Below, piece after piece: positions 1 through 10,829 of a DNA stretch of 64,000 bases (position 1 is its first letter; each line of letters begins with the position of its first letter). The notes beneath the pieces were generated by a model. The model saw nothing but the letters and a program-made list of their open reading frames with translations, was not told the origin of the DNA and did no database searches. Location of the stretch: the NCBI GenBank assembly GCA_027605045.1, contig JAQFWX010000010.1, positions 872,879 to 936,878 of the forward strand, in the 5' to 3' direction. The translations under genes and the position numbers were made by a program. This DNA comes from Phallus indusiatus (taxonomy: Eukaryota; Basidiomycota; Agaricomycetes; Phallales; Phallaceae).

Positions 1-1
1 C

Positions 2-574
2 GAGACTGACACTCCCAACGAGCAGCAACTGCGGATCATACAAGATAGAATCCGCATCACGAGGGACGCGCGTATGAACGCGGTCCGCCATGCTCATGTG
101 TTTGAAGGTGGCTATAATGCCATCACTGGCGATAGAATCCCATCGCCAGATCCAGCCACAAGCTCTAGTCGTCCAGATGACAGAGCGCCACCACCTGGCA
201 GACAACTGCCAAGGCAAAGTGCTGAGCCCAGTGGGCATAGGCAACCTTCTGCAAATCCAGCAGAAGCACCGCGTATCGATACATATGATGGATACGCTCG
301 TCAACCACAGTATGGCAAGGATCTCCGCACCACACCGTTCGACGAAGAATGTGCTGAAAGATTTGATCCTTTCAGCGACAACACCCCAGTACTCGAGGGC
401 GTCATAGCCATGGTTCAAGAAGCCCTGATTGCAAACAGGGATATGATGCCAGGCAACTCGCCCCTCGCGAAAGCAGGAGCGAAGATTGGGCTCCCGCCCA
501 CATACAGCGGCTCATCCAGAGCCGAAGACTTCGACAACTTTGTGTCAGGTCTATTACGCTGGCTACGCGTAAAC
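2..574 (+). CDS. Gag-Pol of element H, segment 1: Gag N-terminal part
   Basis: First visible part of the capsid protein of element H. The frame is open from base 2, so the true start may lie left of the window; the first ATG is at 74. The segment is proline, serine and arginine rich (residues about 25-80), which fits a flexible Gag N-terminus, and ends in the beginning of the retrotransposon Gag domain. It stops at a TAG created by a solo LTR inserted at 575. The frame resumes at 978 after one copy of the TAAAC duplication. Assignment to Gag rests on position and on the clear Gag domain in segment 2. Confidence 0.75.
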
Positions 575-972
575 TGTTAGGGCTACTCAGCTCGCACTAG
601 AGGGAGGGGATCCTAAGTACTATATTGGACGATAACTATACTACTCACCTAGAGGGAGGGGATCCTAAGAGAACAAGCTTAGGGACCCTCACTCTAGGGA
701 CAGCGACTATATACATGAAAAACGATAACGCGGCGTGCGGCCCTGACACAGCTAAGTGCTAGGCGCCCGAACCGAACCTAAGCGACGTGATGTCACGGGC
801 ATCACGCCGAGTACGAGCGCGCGACGCGCGCGAGTAAAGAAAGTGAAATAGAGGCAGAACAAGGAAACGGAAAGTGGAAGTAATGGACGGGAAATGTAAA
901 TGAAATAGAAATAAACATATGCCGATGATAATAAATAAGGAAAATGAGGGGACGCGGTAGCGTACCCTGACA
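575..972 (-). mobile_element. Solo LTR, family 1 (same LTR as element M)
   Basis: 398 bp, TGTTAGGG...CCTGACA on the plus strand. Target duplication TAAAC at 570-574 and 973-977. By comparison with the complete element M its sense strand is minus. It interrupts gag of element H. Confidence 0.95.
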
Positions 973-977
973 TAAAC

Positions 978-1604
978 CACCTGCTTGGAGAAGTCAGCCA
1001 AGCAGAGCAAATATCCTTTCTGGGCATGCGCCTAGAAGGGTTGGCCCAAGAATGGTTTACTCAAAACGTGGAGAGAGGCGTTCGCCCCCTCCACGAGTGG
1101 ACCCTAGTCCCCGCACTGCGGAGACTATATGATCGTTTCCTGCCACCCCACTCTAGAAGTGAGGTAGCGATTCAATTTGAACGCGAACGGCAGGGGTCGC
1201 ACTCTGTACACGAGTACATGAGCGCACTGCTCACGCTAGCCAACAGACTAGCGCACCCTCCTGATGACTACACATTCAGGAGGAGGTTCCTTGATGGGCT
1301 GAACCACAGCCTCGCCACTGAAGTAGCGTTCAGAGGCGGCAATCCTGAGCAGATGACTGCTAAGGAACTACTTCTACTGACAATTCAAGTAGAAGAGGCG
1401 TTCAAGAAACGCCGCTTGGTAGCGGCATCTCAAGGAAGCACTACCCGCCCAGCAGGTAGCAGTAGCGGAGGCAGTAGTAGCGGTAGTGGCAGCAGTAGCA
1501 GCCACAACAACTTGGTAAGGCAAGCGCATACCAACAATATGCGCTTGAACCAGAGGAACCACGGTTCCTCCACGCGTCCTCACGAGACGCGTACAAATGG
1601 TAAC
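978..1604 (+). CDS. Gag-Pol of element H, segment 2: Gag domain
   Basis: Continues Gag in the same frame as segment 1. It contains the retrotransposon Gag core: an aromatic block QEWF near 1050, then a helical stretch with YDRFLPP, the QFERERQG/YMSALLTLA region and the FRRRFLDGL motif near 1290, typical of Ty3/gypsy capsids. A Ser/Gly-rich linker follows (about 1440-1505), then a basic tail. The frame is broken at 1605 by a family 3 solo LTR and resumes at 2598 after the GTAAC duplication. Gag packages the element RNA into cytoplasmic particles. Confidence 0.85.
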
Positions 1605-2592
1605 TGTCATGTATCTAGGGCACTTTTACCCAGCTCATGTTAGGGCGACTCAGGGCACACACCTAGAGGAGGGAAAACCTAAGATCTATTGAGGGGCATC
1701 GACTAACTACTCACCTAGAGGAGGGAAAACCTAAGAGAACAAGCTTAGGTATCCCCCTCTAGGGAAAACGCATATAAGTACAGAGTCCGAGGCGCCCGAC
1801 TGATCCCTGTGGGATCCGAGGAGATACAAACAGAAATCGGAGCAGATCGAAGAAATCGAGAAATCGAGAAAACAATGAAAATAGTGGAAACAGCGAAATA
1901 TGGGAAATGAAGGAAATCGAAGTGCAAAATGAAATCGAAAGAAATTGAAAAGATCGAATAATCGGGCGAGGTGCTAGCGTACCGTAACAGCTCAGCAAAA
2001 ACAAGTCAAAAGGCACAGCCACTAAATCCAAAAACAGCATATAAACAACAAAAGCCCACATTATGTCAGTTTTTTACTATTCTTTTTTGAGCTCTTGCTT
2101 GTATTTGTGTATCTCTATTTGTTTATTTTCTAGGAACAGTCATAAGACTCAGTTCCAGGTACTTTTTATTTTTCTGTCTCACTATAATGTTTCACTATAA
2201 TTTTTTACTACTCCACCTTTACTAATTAATTTCCTTTCTAAGTAATTCCTTATCTTTTAATTACTAATATTTTGCTTTATTTGTAGCAGCCCCAAAGTGT
2301 ATAAATAGGGGCTGATTTCTCTTGTAAATATCTATCTGCCTTATCATCTATACTAGTGCACCAAAGTGCTTACCAATTAAATTGGTCTTTCTCTTTTCTA
2401 TTTCTTTCTCTTTTCTATCTCTACCTCAAGACTATCAGTAGCAGCCAGCTCAAGTCTTACAACAGCAGCAGCAAGCTCTGTCTCACCCTCAATAACAAGA
2501 CCTTTGTTGCTAGACTAGGTTCCCTCTAAACATTACTCTCATTTGCAACAGTACAAGGTGCCTATACCTTGAACCAGAGCAAATACATTACA
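1605..2592 (+). mobile_element. Solo LTR, family 3, with a nested solo LTR
   Basis: Begins TGTCATGTATC, ends AATACATTACA; target duplication GTAAC at 1600-1604 and 2593-2597. About 631 bp once the nested family 2 LTR and its duplication are removed. A TATAAATAG box at 2300-2308 gives the sense direction as plus. A second copy lies inverted at 4232-4861. No internal region of this family is in the window. Confidence 0.93.
1638..1989 (-). mobile_element. Solo LTR, family 2, nested in the family 3 LTR
   Basis: 352 bp, TGTTAGGGC...CCGTAACA. Target duplication GCTCA at 1633-1637 and 1990-1994. It shares the layout of family 1 (paired CCTAGAGG...CCTAAG blocks and the AGAACAAGCTTAGG segment) but is strongly diverged elsewhere, so it is a sister LTR family. 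Strand is inferred from family 1. Confidence 0.9.
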
Positions 2593-2597
2593 GTAAC

Positions 2598-3575
2598 TCC
2601 TCACTGGGGAACCGCCCCTCGAGCTCGTCAAACTTGAGGAACCATAGCTCGCAGACCACTAGGACTGCCCCAACTAGTACGAACAATCGTACTAGCACAA
2701 CCCCTCCCACGTGTTTCAACTGTGGGCAGGTGGGACACTACAGAAATGCATGCCCCAGACTGAGACAGGTACGAGCCAATGTGGGTCGTATCGAAGAGGT
2801 TGAAGAGACCTCTGGCGAGACATCGAACGATGTCCCGCAGGAGAACGTGGAAGACCCCACAGCCGAACAAGCTGTGGAGGAAGAGGTGGCCCAAGACGAG
2901 CCCACCAACGACCCTGTCGAGGACGACGAGGGTATTCAATACCAATGGGACGATGATGACAATGGTCCCAGTGTATACATGCTCCTCACAAGTGGTGACG
3001 AGTATGAGGAGCGTAGACTGCACTTCGCAGTCCACAAGTCATCGCCATTGGATGACAACGAGTCCTCACTTGCTACAAGCAAGGAACCACTCTATGACCA
3101 TACGGCTAGAGTGAGCTCTCGTGCCCCAACACGAGACAGAAACGCATCGAAACCCATTGAGGGTTTCTGGCCAGTCAATGGCCAATTGGCCCACTGCCTA
3201 GTCGACAGTGGATGCCAGGGGATGATCATGTCCCCTCATTTCTCTCTTGCCACCGGAGCAAGAACCTTCAAGCTCGACAAACCTGTCGTGCTACAGCTGG
3301 TCGTTAAGGGCAGCAAGTCTTCCATCCAGTATGGAATGTACACCCGAATCCAATTCGGAGGTATCGATGTCCAAGAGTACTTCGACATCGTCAACATCGA
3401 TCACTATGATGTGATCATTGGCGTCCCATTCCTGAGACGCTATAATATCTGCCTGGACTTCAGCAGAGGTACAATCACCCGTGACAGCGAGGTGATTGAC
3501 ACCAATCACCATGTAATTGGACACGCTCCTGAAACAGGAGCAATGGTGCTAGCCAGCACCCAACATTCCAGCTCC
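2598..3575 (+). CDS. Gag-Pol of element H, segment 3: CCHC zinc knuckle and aspartic protease
   Basis: Same frame as segment 2. A CCHC zinc knuckle (CFNCGQVGHYRNAC) near 2715 marks the nucleocapsid. An acidic linker rich in Glu, Asp and Val follows (about 2790-2960). The retroviral-type aspartic protease comes next with active site VDSG near 3199 and the conserved HYDVIIGVPFLRRY segment near 3400, the flap-to-helix end of gypsy proteases. Ser replaces the usual Thr in D-T/S-G, which is common in this group. The protease cuts the polyprotein. The frame is interrupted at 3576 by a solo LTR and resumes at 3978 after the GCTCC duplication. Confidence 0.92.
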
Positions 3576-3972
3576 TGTCAGGGTACGCTACCGCGTCCCC
3601 TCATTTTTCCTTATTTTTTATCATCGGTATATATCTATTTCTATCTTATTTATATTTCCCGTGCATTACCTCTACCATCCGTTCATTCTCTCCGTCCATA
3701 TTTCACCTTCTCTACTCGCGCGCGTTGCGCGCTCGTACACGGCGTGATGCCCGTGACATCACGTCGCTTAGGCTCGACTTGGGCGCCTGGCACTTAGCTG
3801 TGCCAGGGCCGCATGCCACGTCGTCGTTTTATGTATATAGTAGCTGTACCTAGAGTGAGGGTCCCTAAGCTTGTTCTCTTAGGATCCCCTCCCTCTAGGT
3901 GAGTAGTATAGTTACCTTCCAATATATTACTTAGGATCCCCTCCCTCTAGTCTGAGCTGAGTAGCCCTAACA
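3576..3972 (+). mobile_element. Solo LTR, family 1, sense orientation
   Basis: 397 bp, TGTCAGGG...CCTAACA, target duplication GCTCC at 3571-3575 and 3973-3977. Interrupts the protease-RT linker of element H. Confidence 0.95.
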
Positions 3973-3977
3973 GCTCC

Positions 3978-4231
3978 TCCGTCCCTGCGATGACGGAAGA
4001 GAATATCCCAGCACTCATCGAGTACTGGAAGAACAAGTACAGTGACCTTTTCGGTCCTGTCCCTTCCCGACTTCCCCCATTTCGGGAAGTGAATCATCAG
4101 ATTCCTCTTATTGAACCCAATAAGAAGATCCGGTATCACCTTCCCAGGTGCCCGGATGCGCTCAAAGCGCTACTCGCTGAGAAAATTCAGCGATACGTAG
4201 CTGCAGGTTGGTGGGAACCAACCGTAGCTAC
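3978..4231 (+). CDS. Gag-Pol of element H, segment 4: start of reverse transcriptase
   Basis: N-terminal edge of the Ty3-type reverse transcriptase, in frame with segments 3 and 5. It shows the usual run of motifs ahead of the fingers: a 'DLF' segment, PFREVNHQIPL, and a KI-RYH-PR block, followed by a conserved WWEP segment that corresponds to the 'I-PS-SP-ASPV' region of gypsy RTs. It ends at a family 3 solo LTR; the codon broken at 4230-4231 is completed at 4867. Confidence 0.88.
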
Positions 4232-4861
4232 TGTAATGTATTTGCTCTGGTTCAAGGTATAGGCACCTTGTACTGTTGCAAATAAGAGAGCTGTTTAGAG
4301 GGAACCTAGTCTGGCAACAAAGGTCTTGTTATTGAGGGTGAGACAGAGCTTGCTGCTGCTGTTGTAAGACTTGAGCTAGCTGCTACTGATAGTCTTGAGG
4401 TAGAGATAGAAAAGAGAAAGAAATAGAAAAGAGAAAGACCAATTTAATTGGTAAGCACTATGGTGCACTACTATAGATTATGATAAGGCTGATTGATATT
4501 TACAAGAGAAATCAGCCCCTATTTATACACTTTGGGGCTGCTACAAATAAAGCAAAATATTAGTAATTAAAAGATAAGGAATTACTTAGAAAGGAAATTA
4601 ATTAGTAAAGGTGGAGTAGTAAAAATTATAGTGAAACATTAGTGAGACAGAAAAATAAAAGTACCTGGAACTGAGTCATATGACTGTTCCTAGAAAATAA
4701 ACAAATAGAGATACACAAATACAAGCAAGAGCTCAAAAAAGAATAGTAAAAAACTGACATAATGTGGGCTTTTGTTGTTTATATGCTGTTTTTGGATTTA
4801 GTGGCTGTGCCTTTTGACTTGTTTTTGCTGAGCTGGGTAAAAGTGTCCTAGATACATGACA
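4232..4861 (-). mobile_element. Solo LTR, family 3, inverted copy
   Basis: 630 bp, TGTAATG...CATGACA; target duplication GCTAC at 4227-4231 and 4862-4866. Nearly the same sequence as 1605-2592 without its nested insert, in the opposite direction. Confidence 0.95.
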
Positions 4862-4866
4862 GCTAC

Positions 4867-6219
4867 GCAGGCAATCCCTATGCTTTGCCTGCAGAAACGA
4901 GCCGTAGTCTTGGCACTACGGACCGTGTTCGATCTGCGTCTGCAGAACGAAAACACAGAGAAGGACGTAATGCCCTTCCCTGACCAGGAAACCATCTGCC
5001 AGAAAGTGGCGAGACACAAATACAGATCAAAAATTGATCTGACTGAGGCGTACGAGCAAGTACGCATAGTCCCAGAGGACGTCCACAAGACGACCTTTGC
5101 CACCATCTATGGCACTTTCAAGAGCCATGTCATACAGCAAGGAGACTGCAATGCCCCATCGACGTTTCAACGTCTGATGACCCATATCTTTAGGGACTGC
5201 ATCGGTCGTTCGACGGATGCATACATAGACAATGTGTTCGTCTATTCAAACACAATGGATCTGCATCAGCAGCATCTAGAGAATGCCTTCTCGCGTTTGC
5301 GAGAAGCACAACTTTACCTGAGTAGTTGTAAAGTTGACTTATACTCTAAGCGACTGGAGTGCTTAGGCCACATCATTGACGATGATGGCATCCATCCCGA
5401 TCAAGAGAAGATGGATAAAATACGTGAGTGGAGAACTCCATGCACGTATAACGATGTCCAGAAATTTCTGGGCCTCGTACAATACGTTGCGGCATACCTA
5501 CCAGTGGTAGCCGCATACACTACACCACTATCAGGGTGTACGTACAACAACAGACCATTCGTATGGACGCCGTTGTTGAACAAGTGCTTTGATTCAATCA
5601 AAGCACTCACGCGAAAGGCTCCTATCTTGAAGCCTATTAACGTGGACGACCCAGATCCAATTTGGGTCGTAACCGACGGCTCTAAATGTGGCGTTGGTGC
5701 CTATTATGGGCAAGGGCCTACATGGCAAACATGTAGGCCAGCAGGGTTTCTCTCAAAGAAGTTCACCCCTGCTCAATACAACTACCGCACCCATGAGCAT
5801 GAGCTCATCGTGGTACTTGAAGCCTTCCTTAAGTGGGAAGACAAACTACTAGGGTGTAGATTCACCCTAGTAACGGACAACGAGGCCATGGTCCACTTTA
5901 AGACCCAGCCTCGCATGTCACCGCGCCAAGCACGGTGGTATGAATACCTGTCTCGTTTTGATTACGAGACGATTCATGTCAAGGGCGTCACTAACAACGT
6001 CGCCGATGGCCTCTCTCGTTATTACGAAGAGGACACTCCGGATGAGATTCATCCTCCGGAGGTATACGTCAATGCTGACATTAGACTTGATCCCAAAGGG
6101 GATCATCTTCCCATCGAAAGAAGGGATGAAGTGAGAGTGAACGTTATCACGCATTCACGAGTACGAGAGGAACCTCGAGTAGAAGGTCCCTCAAATACTA
6201 TGCCTTCTGATATTACAGA
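4867..6219 (+). CDS. Gag-Pol of element H, segment 5: reverse transcriptase and RNase H
   Basis: Copies the element RNA to DNA and degrades the RNA strand. RT motifs in order: FDLR near 4930, KIDLTEAYEQVRI near 5030 (first catalytic Asp), F-GTF/APSTFQRLM near 5110-5180, then YIDN near 5222 where gypsy RTs normally have YIDD. The connection domain contains LGHIID and FLGLVQY. RNase H follows with VVTDGSKCGVGAY near 5670 (Asp), HEHELIV near 5800 (Glu) and VTDNEAM near 5873 (Asp). The changed second Asp of YxDD is odd in an otherwise clean frame. The segment ends inside a codon at 6219 where a MITE is inserted; the codon is completed at 6621. Confidence 0.93.
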
Positions 6220-6617
6220 CACTGGAGACATAGGAAAGTTTGTTTGACATGCAAACTATTAAGCAAACTCCAAGCAGAGACCCAGTTTGCTTGGAGTTTC
6301 CCACTGTTTCAAACTTTGGACAAACTCTCAATTTGATCAGAGTTTACTTGTATAAGTAGATTTTATACAAATTTTCTGACAAACCTTAATTGAATGTTAT
6401 GTGGATGTTATGCAGACACTGAACAAGCAATCTGCTCAAGGTTTCCATATAATTTGCATCATAATCTATTCATAGGATGCTTAGCCAAGCAAACTTCTTT
6501 CAAACTCAAAGTTTTTACAAAGTTTGATCTGTCTGGGAGGCTTTAAGCAAACTTGGTCTCTGCTTAGAGTTTGTTTGATGGTTTGCATGTCAAGCAAACT
6601 TTCCTATGTCTCCAGTG
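6220..6617. mobile_element. CACTA-like MITE
   Basis: 398 bp with terminal inverted repeats of about 37 bp (CACTGGAGACATAGG...) differing at one base. Three-base target duplication AGA at 6217-6219 and 6618-6620. CACTG ends with a 3 bp duplication are the signature of EnSpm/CACTA. The interior has no gene but many copies of a CAAACT-type motif in both directions, like CACTA subterminal repeats. A second MITE with the same first 12 bases lies at 49655. Confidence 0.85.
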
Positions 6618-6620
6618 AGA

Positions 6621-8250
6621 AGCGCAATCTGATGAGGATATACTTGCCCTAAGTGCAGAGCAAGACAGCAAGCTTCTGAAAGCCAAAATTGAGGGCTTTG
6701 CTGAATTTACCTCGCTGATACAGCAAGGTTATCACAAGGACCCAGTATTTAAGCTGGTCCTTGCCAACCCAAACGCTCACAAGGCGTTTGGAATTAAAAA
6801 CCAACTGATCTTTACCAAGAATCAGTTCCTCTGCGATGTATTATGCGTCCCCCATAACGCATTTTACAAGGGGAGGAGGATCACTGAGATTATAATCAGT
6901 GAGGCCCACCAAATTGTTGGGCACTTTGGACGTTACAAAACGTCTCAGTACGTTAGACAAGCGTACTGGTGGAAATCGATGATTGAAGACATCGATACGT
7001 TCTGCAGATCCTGCAGAACGTGCCAGACCAATAAAGGGGAGAATAATCACCCCAGTGGTCTGTTAAAACAACTCCCGATTCCCAATAGACCTTGGGAATC
7101 AGTTGGAATGGACTTCGTCGGTCCATTACCCGTTTCAAACGGCCACGACTTCCTATTCGTCGTGATTGACAGACTGACCTCAATGGTTCGTCTGATGCCA
7201 ACCACCACCAAGCTGACCGCCAAGGGCACAGCTTGGCTATACCTCAGTGAAGTCATAAGACTCCACGGTGTCCCTGACTCAATCGTGAGTGACAGGGATG
7301 CACGATTCACTGCCAAGTTCTGGCAGGAACTACAACGCCTAATGGGGACACGATTGCTCATGTCCACGGCGTTCCATCCGCAAACGGATGGATCTACCGA
7401 GCGAGCCAATCGCTCGATTGGTCAAATACTTCGTTCCGTTATACAGAACGATCAGAAAGATTGGGCCGAAAGGATCCCAATGGTGGAGTTTGCTATTAAT
7501 AGCAGCACCAGCGAAACCACTGGTTTCGCGCTGTTTGAACTCAATTACGGCTACCTTCCCAGTCTGGGAAGGAAAATTGAGACGAACACCAAATTCAAAG
7601 GTGTTCAACACTTTGCCCAACAGGCAAAGTGGAATCTCATGATAGCGCATGACACTATCATAGCCAATTGCGTTAAACAGGCTCACTACACGAACAACTC
7701 ACGGCGCGATGCACCGGAGTACAAAGAGGGTGACCTCGTCTATCTGTCGACGAGGAATCTCAACCTCCCCAAGGGGAGAGTTAAGAAGTTGATCCCGCGT
7801 TATGTGGGACCATACAAAATATTGTCCGTTAAAGACAATATCACAGTGAAACTTGAGCTCTCTGAAGAGCTCAAGCAATGTTGCATAAATCCCGTATTTC
7901 ACGTGGATTTGATTAAACCTCACATCGCCAATGACGATGAGAGGTTTCCACACCGCGATACACTCACGGCGTATGACTTTGGACAGCCAGACGATGCTGA
8001 ATGGCACGTCGAGGAACTCCTAGCACATCGCTGGAGTGGAACTCGCGAGAAAGATCTCGAGTTCCTAGTCCAGTGGACCCTTGGGGATACCACTTGGGAA
8101 CCTTACAGTAACTGTAAGGACTTGCAAGCTCTAGACGAGTATTTGCAATTACGAGGTGTAAATGAGCCTCGGCAGCTGCCACGACTATCCAATCACGGAG
8201 ATTCGCGGACCAACAACAAGCGCCCAGATCCCACTCGGGGATCTGCTTGA
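6621..8250 (+). CDS. Gag-Pol of element H, segment 6: integrase and chromodomain
   Basis: Inserts the element DNA into the genome. The zinc-binding HHCC domain is visible as AHQIVGH near 6905 and CRSCRTC near 7003. The catalytic core carries D in MDFVGPLP near 7110, D in VSDRDARF near 7288 and E in DGSTERANRS near 7395, the DD35E set. A GPY-type region follows (PRYVGPYKI near 7795). The C-terminus is a chromodomain: WHVEELLAHR near 8002, then EFLVQW and TTWEPYSN near 8085, which can direct insertion to modified histones. The frame ends with TGA at 8248-8250. All catalytic residues are present. Confidence 0.94.
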
Positions 8251-8384
8251 AGATCCCACCCACAGGGATCCACTGGCACTTCACTGCTACGCGGTGAGGT
8301 AATTTTCACTTGGGCGCTCCATGAGGCCGCCCAACTATATAACCCAAAAGACCATCCACGGCCTTTTCTCCCTCATCACCCCCC
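8251..8384 (+). promoter_or_regulatory. Spacer between pol and extra ORF, with TATA-like box
   Basis: Short non-coding gap after pol. TATATAA at 8336-8342 lies 43 nt before the ATG of the extra ORF, so a separate transcript is possible. This is an inference from the motif and spacing only. Confidence 0.4.
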
Positions 8385-8647
8385 ATGCCTGACAGCAAGG
8401 GAAAACAACGCGAACGATCCCGCTCGCGGTCGCCTACGCCGCAACCTGTTAGTAGGTTCAAAAAAGCAGAAGCTCAATTGGCTCTGCAGAGGTCCGAATG
8501 GACCTTAGACGCGATGGACGGATGCATATCCATCTATCATAACAATGATAGTTGCACTGCGTGCAACGACTTTGCCAGTCATCTGGCAGGCCCCGCTGGC
8601 AGCGGGGCGATTATCCTTGACCATGACGTGGTCAAGCAGACCGTTTA
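8385..8647 (+). CDS. Extra ORF (ORFx) of element H, N-terminal part
   Basis: Start of a 554-residue protein encoded after pol on the same strand, in the place where some retroelements carry env. ATG at 8385. The N-terminus is very basic with an SR-rich run (RSRSRSPTP), which may bind RNA or direct nuclear entry, followed by a segment with a C-x2-C pair (CTAC). It is interrupted at 8648 by a solo LTR and resumes in frame at 9053 after the GTTTA duplication. There is no signal peptide or membrane segment, so an envelope role is unlikely. Function unknown. Confidence 0.75.
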
Positions 8648-9047
8648 TGTTAGGGCTACTCAGCTCAGACTAGAGGGAGGGGATCCTAAGGTAAATATAT
8701 TGGGGGAGAACTAACTACTCACCTAGAGGGAGGGGATCCTAAGAGAACAAGCTTAGGGACCCTCACTCTAGGGACAGCGACTATATACATGAAAAACGAT
8801 AGCGCGGCGTGCGGCCCTGACACAGCTAAGTGCCAGACGCCCAAACCGAACATAAGCGACGTGACGCCTACGGCGTCATGCCGGGTACGAGCGCGCGACG
8901 CGCGCAAGTAGAGAAAGTGGAATAGAGACAGAGGGAGCAAACGGAGGGTGGAGATAATATATGGGAAATATAAATAAAGTAGAGGGAAATATATACCGAT
9001 GATAATAAATGAGGAAAAATGAGGGGACGCGGTAGCGTACCCTGACA
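8648..9047 (-). mobile_element. Solo LTR, family 1
   Basis: 400 bp, TGTTAGGG...CCTGACA; target duplication GTTTA at 8643-8647 and 9048-9052. Interrupts the extra ORF of element H. Confidence 0.95.
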
Positions 9048-9052
9048 GTTTA

Positions 9053-10454
9053 CAAGGCCTTTCCCTTCATAAAAAGGGAGTACTATCATCTAGACGAACA
9101 TCTAGAAGAAGCTGAAAAGGACGTCAAGTCCTTGACAGACCACCTCGACGATGCGAATCGTCGTATCTACGAGCTGAAAGCTCGCATTGCTGAACTTGAA
9201 CGTTCAGCGTCGACGGCAGGCCCGTCGACTACCCCGTCGACCTCCAAGAAGCGGTCGAGAGACCAGGCCGATAAAGCGCCTGAGCCATCCCAGGCAGCCC
9301 CTTTGCCTGATATCTTCAACGACTATGATGACGATGCCTCCATCGCGTCGTCCACCAAACGCAAGCCTCAGCGTACCTACGCTGATGCAACCAAGGCATC
9401 GGGCTCTCGCGATGCTGCCCCGGTTTCTCCAAGGAAACCCTCTGGTCCGTATCCACGGACCAAGCCAGGATGGGACTCCAACAGGGACCCATGGCCCTTC
9501 TTCGTCAAGGGCTTCGACCCCACTGTTAGTGGGGATCATTCTCTGGTGCCTGGCACCCCCAATCCTACTGCATGGTATAACACCTGCAGCCTCGACGAAC
9601 CATTGTTTGTCGAGATTGGAACCCGGGTTTGGACCGACCCCCCGGTGTTCACGTACCCCGATGACAGAGGGGTTCACATGCGTATTTCTTACGCATGGAC
9701 TCATTGGCACAGATCCATGAAGGAGCGCCGCCTGGCGAGGAAAACAGCCAAACTTGAAGCTATGGAGGCTGCCGCCAACCGTCCATTGGTGGTGTTCATC
9801 TCGGGAGAGCTGATCCACCCCGAGATCAAGTATCTAATCAATACTTGGAACGCGGACCCTAATCAGGTCCCTCCCTACATCCAACTAATGTTGGATGGAT
9901 CACTAAACCCTCAAGACGTTGAGGTGTTCGCTTGGCTCAAACGAGTCACACGTACTCGTGAAGTACATGCCAAATTCCTCGAGAAGGCGGCTGAATGCCT
10001 CCTCGACCCCGCACTTACTGTGTGGGAAGAAATTCTTGGTGGTAGGGGTAATTCCTCCACCCACCTGCCTTCCACGCTCATGGAAGGCTACACTCGTTCC
10101 TTCGAGTGCAAATCCCCCTCCTCCATCACCATAGAGGAGGTGATTCGCTCCATGCACGCCAATGGAGCGACGACAAGACGCGTCACTGGGGTGATCGCAC
10201 CCCTTCTCCAACGATACGCCAATGGAGAAGACGTCAATCGCATCGCGCATGACTATCGCGTGTGCCGTGGACTGGATCGTCCAACAAAAAAGGCGCGTAC
10301 GACTCAGTCATCTGCCCCCGCCGTACATGCATCGGCATCACCTGCCAGTATCGTGGCAGGTCCGCCTAACAAGGTCTACTCCCCGTCCGTCTGTAACGTT
10401 TCGTTACAGTTTATGATTAGCCTGGTTCTTACGGACTCACAACAAACAGTATAA
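9053..10454 (+). CDS. Extra ORF (ORFx) of element H, main part
   Basis: Continues the protein begun at 8385. It opens with a charged heptad-like coiled coil (about 9065-9215, ending LKARIAELE), then a Ser/Pro linker with a basic KKRSR patch. The compact C-terminal half (about 9470-10270) is rich in aromatic residues: WPFFVKGFDP, YNTCSLDEPLFVEIGTR, WTHWHRSMKERR, FISGELIHPEIKYLI, and a helical tail ending near VCRGLDRPTKK. The shape (disordered basic start, coiled coil, folded helical end) is like a nucleic-acid-binding or capsid-like assembly protein, but I recognise no family. The frame ends TAA at 10452-10454; a GTAAG donor-like site follows at 10476, so a spliced extension cannot be excluded. 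Confidence 0.75.
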
Positions 10455-10829
10455 AGCTGTATATTTGCAAGTGCAGGTAAGAAAGGCTACCGGCGCCTTT
10501 ACCGTTACGCGGTATTTACAGGTGTGACGGCACCTATGTACGTTACATAATACTAGATACTTGGGCAGACGACGATCGTCTGCATATAAACATATATACG
10601 AGTATGCACTATGATTAATAGTAATCCGCTGCTCATAGCGGAACCGTTACACCGTCCCAATTCAGATGACGGACGAGGAATTGTTGAGGCCTCCTGAGGA
10701 CCCTGACGCGCCGCTTCTGAGTACCTCGGAGAGCATGGAGGTTGACTATGGCAACCCCTCTGACTGACTACAGTCAGATACCTCCTCTTCGCGATCCCAT
10801 GACTTGGAGTCCAAGTCACAAGGGGAGGA
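10455..10829 (+). other. 3' untranslated region of element H with polypurine tract
   Basis: Between ORFx and the 3' LTR. It holds a possible 33-codon ORF (ATG 10668 to TGA 10769, acidic, just after an AATTCAG splice-acceptor-like site) that might be a last exon of ORFx. The purine run AAGGGGAGGA at 10820-10829 directly before the LTR is the expected plus-strand primer. Confidence 0.7.

Noticed and set aside
752..1027. Open frames within the LTRs (also 8719-9089, 11842-12132, 17716-17961)
   Set aside because: They run through LTR sequence, differ only by element orientation, and have no coding features.
8385..10454. Extra ORF of H as an envelope gene
   Set aside because: No signal peptide, no membrane-spanning segment, no Cys pattern of an envelope protein; the N-terminus is SR-rich and basic.
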